A DNA stretch of 10,469 nucleotides from an uncultured Pirellulales bacterium (GTDB lineage: Bacteria; Planctomycetota; Planctomycetia; Pirellulales; Lacipirellulaceae), in assembly GCA_947258835.1 (NCBI GenBank), contig CAMYJY010000078.1, positions 1-10,469 on the forward strand, in the 5' to 3' direction. The notes under the pieces are model-generated. The model ran no database searches. It saw only the letters and a program-made list of their open reading frames with translations, and was not told where the DNA came from. Shown piece by piece: positions 7,197 through 10,469 of this stretch; positions within the stretch are counted from its first letter, which is position 1, and every line of letters begins with the position of its first letter. The position numbers were made by a program, and so were the translations under genes.

Positions 7197-7197
7197 C

Positions 7198-7358
7198 AAC
7201 CCGTAACCCGTAACTCACAACTCACAACTCACAACTCACAACTCACAACCCGCAACCCGCAACCCATAACCCATAACCCGCAACCCGCAACTCGCAACTC
7301 GCACCCCACAACCCACAACCCGCAACCCACAACTCGCAACTCGCAACTCGCAACTCCC
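7198..7358 (+). repeat. Phased 23-unit heptanucleotide tandem array (AACYCRY)
   Basis: The 161 bases divide exactly into 23 heptamers with no slippage. In order they are AACCCGT x2, AACTCAC x5, AACCCGC x2, AACCCAT x2, AACCCGC x2, AACTCGC x2, ACCCCAC, AACCCAC, AACCCGC, AACCCAC, AACTCGC x3 and AACTCCC. Positions 1, 2, 3 and 5 of the unit are nearly invariant, while 4, 6 and 7 vary by transition or in blocks, which suggests expansion in steps of one or more units. One C separates the array from the flhG ATG. Short tandemly repeated heptamers of this sort are known from filamentous cyanobacteria, but I do not claim homology. Confidence 0.95.
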
Positions 7359-7359
7359 C

Positions 7360-8253
7360 ATGCCCGACCAAGCCGACATTTTACGACAGCTCGTACGCCA
7401 GACCGTGCATTCCTTACCCATGTTGGAACCGCAAGTGCCGTTGGTGGTGGTGAGTGGTGGCGCGCGTGGTGTGGGGACTTCCACGGTGACCTGGCAGTTG
7501 GCCCAGGAACTGGCCAGCTTGGGCCAGCGGGTCGTGCTGGTGGATGCCGATCTGACGCAACCTGATTTGACCCAGCGACTGGCTACCACGCGCAGCGGCT
7601 GCTTGGGAGATGTGCTGTCTGGCGCGCGGACCGCGGTCGAAGTCATCGCGCCCGTGGGAGAACGACTGGGTTTCCTACCGGCGTGCTGGGAACCCGCGGC
7701 CCCCCCCGACTTGCAGTATCCATCCGTGCAACACTTTTTAGGCGAGCTGGGCAATCTCGGGTCGCAGGCCGATGTGGTCTTGCTGGACGCTGGCCAGGGA
7801 ATGAGTCCGTGGGGGCAGTGTCTGTGGCAAGCTGCCCAACAAATTTTGCTGGTGACCTCCACGCGTCCCACCGTCGTCACGGACAGTTATGCCATGATCA
7901 AACAGGCTGCTGGAGACGCTGCGGAGAGCAAGCTACGGTTGGTGGTGAACCAGGGCGAAGACCCCGACACGGCCACACGGGTCGGCCAAAAATTTCAAGC
8001 CACCTGCCGACAGTTTTTGGGACTCCAGATCGACGCGCCAGTCACGCTCCCTCTGCCAGCGGAACCAGCCGGTAGCGGCGATCGTTCCCTCGGCGATGAG
8101 AACCGTGAATTCCACCAAGCGGTACGTTTACTGGCGGCCGATCTGTTGCGGCAGTACTTGGTTGTTTCGCACCGTCTCCAGCGCCCCACCGCGCCCAGCG
8201 CCGCTAGCACAGTGGCCCAACGTCTAAAAAATTCGTTATCTATTGCAGAATGA
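7360..8253 (+). CDS. flhG: MinD-like flagellar number regulator FlhG with degenerate Walker A
   Basis: FlhG (FleN, YlxH) is a SIMIBI ATPase that pairs with FlhF to control flagellar number and placement. The 297-residue protein opens with MPDQADILRQLVRQ. DQAxxLR (3-9) is the motif by which FlhG N-termini stimulate FlhF GTPase activity, and it fixes the start at 7360. The P-loop reads SGGARGVGTST (32-42), where MinD proteins have SGKGGVGKT, so the signature Lys aligns with Ala35 and the P-loop Lys with Thr40. VVLVDADLTQPDL (58-70) keeps the A' Asp residues, and VVLLDAGQG (139-147) is the Walker B region. Tight ATP binding may therefore be weakened; a loss of this kind is also seen in some CpaE/TadZ proteins. 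The last 12 residues (VAQRLKNSLSIAE) could form a short amphipathic membrane-binding helix. There is no Shine-Dalgarno sequence, because the heptamer array fills the upstream region. The gene otherwise looks intact. Confidence 0.93.
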   Translation: MPDQADILRQLVRQTVHSLPMLEPQVPLVVVSGGARGVGTSTVTWQLAQELASLGQRVVLVDADLTQPDLTQRLATTRSGCLGDVLSGARTAVEVIAPVGERLGFLPACWEPAAPPDLQYPSVQHFLGELGNLGSQADVVLLDAGQGMSPWGQCLWQAAQQILLVTSTRPTVVTDSYAMIKQAAGDAAESKLRLVVNQGEDPDTATRVGQKFQATCRQFLGLQIDAPVTLPLPAEPAGSGDRSLGDENREFHQAVRLLAADLLRQYLVVSHRLQRPTAPSAASTVAQRLKNSLSIAE

Positions 8254-8441
8254 TTTCAGGCCGAAGGACCAACATGACGATACTCGTTGCAAGTAGGTTT
8301 TGCTACCGCCAGGTGTTAAACTGGCGCGATTGCAAAAAGTTTACTGCCTACTGGAGCGCCTGGCTCGAGCGAGCGCGGCCGATGAGCCCGCGATTTACCT
8401 TGCTGTTAGCCAGATTGGCAAACGCTCGAGATACCGCAAAG

Positions 8442-8560
8442 CACACAGGGCGGCAGAGCCTGCCCCCGGCTCGACCGGGGGGCCGCCAACCACAGCGAGC
8501 TGCCGCTCGGAAAGCGCTTGCCCGCTCCCGTTGGTCGCTCAATTACCGTTTGTGGCACAG
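8442..8560 (+). repeat. REP-like repeat, full leader, shortened tail
   Basis: Positions 8442-8542 match 3266-3366 at all but three of 101 bases by eye. The tail TTTGCGCAAGATTCAAAG is missing, but TTACCGTTTGTGGCACAG (8543-8560) still resembles TTACCGTTAGTAGTACAG of the tandem copies. The element is therefore modular: leader, core, optional tail block, end block. It ends 28 bases before the next start codon. Confidence 0.85.
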
Positions 8561-8575
8561 GCTTATTGGTCGGAC

Positions 8576-8580
8576 AGAGG
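8576..8580 (+). promoter_or_regulatory. Ribosome binding site of the small membrane gene
   Basis: AGAGG lies seven bases before the ATG at 8588. It supports a short 82-residue product rather than the 178-residue frame from 8300 that would translate the REP-like repeat. Confidence 0.6.
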
Positions 8581-8587
8581 TTACGCG

Positions 8588-8836
8588 ATGGCACGGAAGT
8601 ATGCAGCGGTGATGGCACTGCTGGCCATCACCGTCGTCCTCCTGCGAGGCCTCAAGGATGGTGCCGGCTGTGATGCCACGCTCACAACTGGATTGATATG
8701 GATGGCCGTGTTCGCGGCCATGGGCATGTTGCTGGGAACCATTGCCGAAACGACCATCGTGCAGTCGGTCCAGAGTCGCCTGGAGGCCGAATTGGCAGCA
8801 ATCGAGAAACCAACCGAGGAGGAAGCACAGGCATAA
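8588..8836 (+). CDS. Small two-helix membrane protein of unknown function
   Basis: The 82-residue product has two predicted membrane segments, about 5-20 (YAAVMALLAITVVLLR) and 33-52 (TGLIWMAVFAAMGMLLGTIA), separated by a short loop with one Cys. A charged, probably helical tail follows (61-82, VQSRLEAELAAIEKPTEEEA). I do not recognise a family. Its place in the same strand and cluster between flhG and fliA suggests a flagellar role, perhaps as a membrane partner of FlhF/FlhG or of the basal body, but that rests on position only. The start was chosen from the AGAGG site. The codon pattern and ordered hydrophobicity make it a more credible gene than its upstream extension. Confidence 0.7.
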   Translation: MARKYAAVMALLAITVVLLRGLKDGAGCDATLTTGLIWMAVFAAMGMLLGTIAETTIVQSVQSRLEAELAAIEKPTEEEAQA

Positions 8837-8962
8837 TGCCCCTGCTGAAGGGAACACCATAAGGACTCACCCATCCCACTACGGGAACGACATATTTACG
8901 GAACACGAGAACGGAATCTCACGGACCATCATGCCCGAACACGACAACGGGCGGAGCATCAC

Positions 8963-8967
8963 GGAGG
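8963..8967 (+). promoter_or_regulatory. fliA ribosome binding site
   Basis: GGAGG lies six bases before the fliA ATG at 8974, near-ideal spacing. It is among the strongest ribosome sites in the cluster and contrasts with the missing site at flhG. Confidence 0.8.
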
Positions 8968-8973
8968 AAGCGC

Positions 8974-9759
8974 ATGGCAACGACTGTCGCCCAACAAGAT
9001 GAAATTGTGGAAGTATGGCAGCAGTTCAAAAAGGACCCGACCCGTCGCGATCTACGCAACCGGCTGGTCGAACGCTATTTACCGCTAGTCAAATATAATG
9101 GCGAGCGGATCTGGTCCCGCCTGCCGGACGGCGTGGAGCTCGACGACCTGATCTCTGCCGGCGTGTTTGGCCTGATGGACGCCATCAAGGCCTTTGATAT
9201 GTCGCGGGGTGTCAAGTTTGAAACGTATTGCGTACCGCGGATTCGCGGTGCGATGCTCGACGAATTACGCAGCATGGACTGGGTTCCTCGTTTGGTGCGT
9301 TCCAAGGCCAGCAAACTCAACGAAGCGGTGAAAAAGCTGGAGGCCAAACACGGCCGGTCCCCCACCGAGATCGAGTTGGCCGCGCATATGGAGATGTCGG
9401 TCGCTGAGCTGGAAAAGATGATCCAGGAGGCCAATGCGGTCGGTCTGATCAGTCTCAATAAAAAGTGGTATGAGACCGACAGCTACAAAGACGTCCGCGA
9501 GATCGACATTCTGGAGGACAAGAAGGGCGAGGATCCCACCAAGCGGATTCAGAAGTCCGATCTGATGCGGCTGGTCACCAAAGGTCTCAACCGCAACGAG
9601 CGTCTGATCATCATCCTGTACTATTACGAAGAGATGACGATGAAGGAAATCGGCTCCACGCTCGACCTGAGTGAAAGCCGCGTCAGTCAGATGCACAGTG
9701 CGATTGTCTCACGCCTGCAAGGCCAACTCGGACGTCGCCGCCCAGAGTTTGGCACATAA
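8974..9759 (+). CDS. fliA: Flagellar sigma factor FliA (sigma-28/WhiG type)
   Basis: This 261-residue protein is a group 3 sigma factor of the FliA/WhiG/SigD type, directing RNA polymerase to late flagellar and chemotaxis promoters. Region 2 covers about 27-99, with the core-binding DLISAGVFGLMDAIKAFD (58-75) and the -10 reading segment GVKFETYCVPRIRGAMLDEL (79-98), followed by DWVPR. Region 3 lies about 105-165, with HGRSPTEIELAAHMEMSV. Region 4 lies about 198-250, and MTMKEIGSTLDLSESRVSQM (221-240) is its helix-turn-helix for the -35 element. Length and order are typical. No FlgM anti-sigma gene is seen nearby, so how activity is restrained is not visible here. The gene is last in the plus-strand cluster. 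The 137-base gap before it contains scattered ACGGA/AACGG words but nothing I can name. A heptamer array follows one base after the stop. Confidence 0.96.
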   Translation: MATTVAQQDEIVEVWQQFKKDPTRRDLRNRLVERYLPLVKYNGERIWSRLPDGVELDDLISAGVFGLMDAIKAFDMSRGVKFETYCVPRIRGAMLDELRSMDWVPRLVRSKASKLNEAVKKLEAKHGRSPTEIELAAHMEMSVAELEKMIQEANAVGLISLNKKWYETDSYKDVREIDILEDKKGEDPTKRIQKSDLMRLVTKGLNRNERLIIILYYYEEMTMKEIGSTLDLSESRVSQMHSAIVSRLQGQLGRRRPEFGT

Positions 9760-9760
9760 C

Positions 9761-9788
9761 TGAGATGTGAGATGTGAGATGTGAGATA
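9761..9788 (+). repeat. Short heptamer array after fliA (TGAGATG)
   Basis: TGAGATG occurs three times in phase, then TGAGATA; a looser TTTGATGTGAGG follows. The array starts one base beyond the fliA TAA. The unit differs from the AACYCRY array before flhG but has the same length and the same stop-adjacent position. Confidence 0.85.
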
Positions 9789-9936
9789 TTTGATGTGAGG
9801 TGCCTCCGCTTGAGTTTGTGGTGAGTTCAAAACAGGTGGGGCTGCGTCCCAGCCTACGATGTGTACGATTTCCACAAGCGGAACGCTGCGTGTCGCATTG
9901 AGAAGTTGAACATTAGCGCTGCTGAGAAAAATAAGT

Positions 9937-9968
9937 GCCGCGACAGGCTTCGTGTCGCGGCCTTTTTT
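9937..9968 (+). terminator. Strong intrinsic terminator
   Basis: GCCGCGACA at 9937-9945 pairs perfectly with TGTCGCGGC at 9953-9961 around the loop GGCTTCG, and is followed by CTTTTTT. Preceded by GAGAAAAATAAGT, it is a textbook rho-independent terminator for plus-strand transcription. It lies 178 bases after fliA, so it probably closes the flagellar transcription unit, although a small RNA ending here is possible. Confidence 0.9.
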
Positions 9969-10186
9969 CGTGTGTGCGTGTGTTGCAAAATAACACGCGA
10001 GGGAGCACATGTTGCGGCGGATTTGCGCAGTGCTCGATTGCTGGCTGGCTGTCTACAGCTGCCAGTAGTACTCCCGACAGGCCCCAGCGTCTCATTCTAA
10101 GACCAAGTATTGCTTGACTTTACGTCGTCCGCGCGGTGCAATGAATAATACCGCCGGGAGCAGTCTTCCAGGGGTACCAGGGGTAG

Positions 10187-10257
10187 CCCAGGTTGGCGCA
10201 GCCTACCTGGGCGGCGCAGCCGCCAGAGGTTGTCTGGAGACGTTGTGGAACCTCTGG
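10187..10257. repeat. Three abutting hairpins
   Basis: CCCAGGT (10187-10193) pairs with ACCTGGG (10205-10211). GGCGGC (10210-10215) pairs with GCCGCC (10219-10224) around GCA. CCAGAGGTT (10223-10231) pairs with AACCTCTGG (10249-10257). Each hairpin overlaps the next by two bases, so they form a compact chain. A short minus-strand frame (10097-10288) covers them but is Arg/Pro-rich and not convincing. A dispersed genomic repeat or a structured RNA are the likely options. Confidence 0.6.
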
Positions 10258-10314
10258 TGACTGCGTCCCATCGGTAGGCTATCGCCAACCGCTGCCACCC
10301 CGGGTTTTTTCAAC

Positions 10315-10397
10315 CGGGGGCTAGCTCATTTTTTGGCGCGACCGACTGGATTACCGGCATCAGCACTACCACCACCAAAAAATGTGCCTGCCCCCCT
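10315..10397. repeat. Inverted element with CATTTTTTGG ends (copy B)
   Basis: CATTTTTTGG at 10327-10336 is the exact reverse complement of CCAAAAAATG at 10375-10384. The match extends imperfectly outward (CGGGGGCTAGCT against TGCCTGCCCCCC). The interior has CGACTGGATTAC, shared with copy A at 1251-1338. By structure it is a small stem-loop element of about 80 bases; no transposase gene is present. Confidence 0.65.
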
Positions 10398-10469
10398 CGA
10401 CTCGACGTAAGTAGAACCCAAACAATGCCCACCTCCCGCCATCTACGCTTCCCACGCCCAGCGCCTAGC

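Larger units (their letters stand above)
8254..8587 (+). other. Spacer between flhG and the small membrane gene
   Basis: These 334 bases hold a REP-like copy at 8442-8560 and a six-base hairpin (CGCCAG at 8307-8312, CTGGCG at 8321-8326). Two frames stay open through much of the spacer (from 8250 and from 8300), but both translate straight through the repeat, so I take them as chance openings. A separate small gene starting near 8274 after GAAGGA cannot be excluded, but it has no recognisable features. Confidence 0.5.
9760..10469. other. Repeat-rich non-coding end of the window
   Basis: I see no convincing gene in these 710 bases; the open frames are short and cross palindromes. In order the region holds the TGAGATG array, an imperfect pair CCGCTTG (9798 region) with CAAGCGG (9875 region), the terminator at 9937-9968, three consecutive hairpins at 10187-10257, a CCCCGG/CCGGGG hairpin at 10298-10319 and the inverted element at 10315-10397. 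Positions 10398-10469 show nothing recognisable. Confidence 0.6.

Noticed and set aside
7198..7358. CRISPR array in the flhF-flhG spacer
   Set aside because: The units are seven bases, contiguous and without unique spacers, and no cas gene is present.
7236..7880. Minus-strand frame with repeated SCELRVASCGLRV peptides
   Set aside because: The peptide repeat is the product of translating the heptamer array, and the rest is antisense to flhG.
8300..8587. Upstream extension of the small membrane protein to 178 residues
   Set aside because: It would translate the REP-like repeat at 8442-8560 in frame; the AGAGG site before 8588 gives a cleaner start.
8837..8973. Tandem repeat or small gene in the gap before fliA
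   Set aside because: Words such as ACGGA and AACGG recur but at irregular spacing and with poor alignment, and the overlapping frame has no supporting features.
10097..10288. Minus-strand frame of 63 codons near the right end
   Set aside because: It covers the chain of hairpins, is Arg/Pro-rich, lacks a ribosome site and resembles translated repeat DNA.

Overview
The window most resembles accessory-rich chromosome of a Gram-negative flagellated bacterium. I favour a planctomycete of the Pirellulaceae type. Reasons: the order flhA-flhF-flhG-small membrane gene-fliA, a single-domain LDH-like malate dehydrogenase, large gene-free gaps, and many short GC-rich palindromic repeats and AT-ended inverted elements. 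This assignment is inference; no rRNA or lineage-specific marker is present.

Layout. Positions 1-42 hold the possible tail of a + strand gene. Positions 117-878 (minus strand) encode an alpha/beta-hydrolase-fold protein whose catalytic Ser and His both appear to be replaced. Positions 879-1550 are gene-free: an inverted element, one REP-like repeat copy and two hairpins with mutually complementary cores. Positions 1551-2495 (minus strand) encode malate dehydrogenase with all expected catalytic residues. Positions 2496-3588 are a divergent, gene-free kilobase that ends in two tandem copies of the REP-like repeat directly upstream of flhA.

Positions 3589-9759 (plus strand) form a flagellar cluster: flhA (export gate), flhF (SRP-type GTPase), flhG (MinD-like partner), a small two-helix membrane protein, and fliA (sigma-28/WhiG-type sigma factor). 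FlhF and FlhG normally set flagellar number and position, FlhA forms the core of the export apparatus, and FliA transcribes late flagellar genes, so the cluster couples assembly to gene expression. A strong intrinsic terminator at 9937-9968 probably ends the transcription unit. The rest of the window, to 10469, is repeat-rich with no convincing gene.

The most unusual structure is between flhF and flhG. A 23-unit, perfectly phased heptanucleotide array (consensus AACYCRY) runs to within one base of the flhG start codon. It is preceded by an array built from the complementary heptamer, so the roughly 310-base spacer is a giant imperfect inverted repeat with a small palindrome at its centre. The flhG start therefore has no Shine-Dalgarno sequence. 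FlhG keeps the N-terminal DQAxxLR motif used to activate FlhF but has lost both lysines of the MinD-type Walker A motif. A shorter heptamer array (TGAGATG) starts one base after the fliA stop. A modular REP-like family occurs in at least four places. I see no CRISPR array, phage, toxin-antitoxin or defence system.
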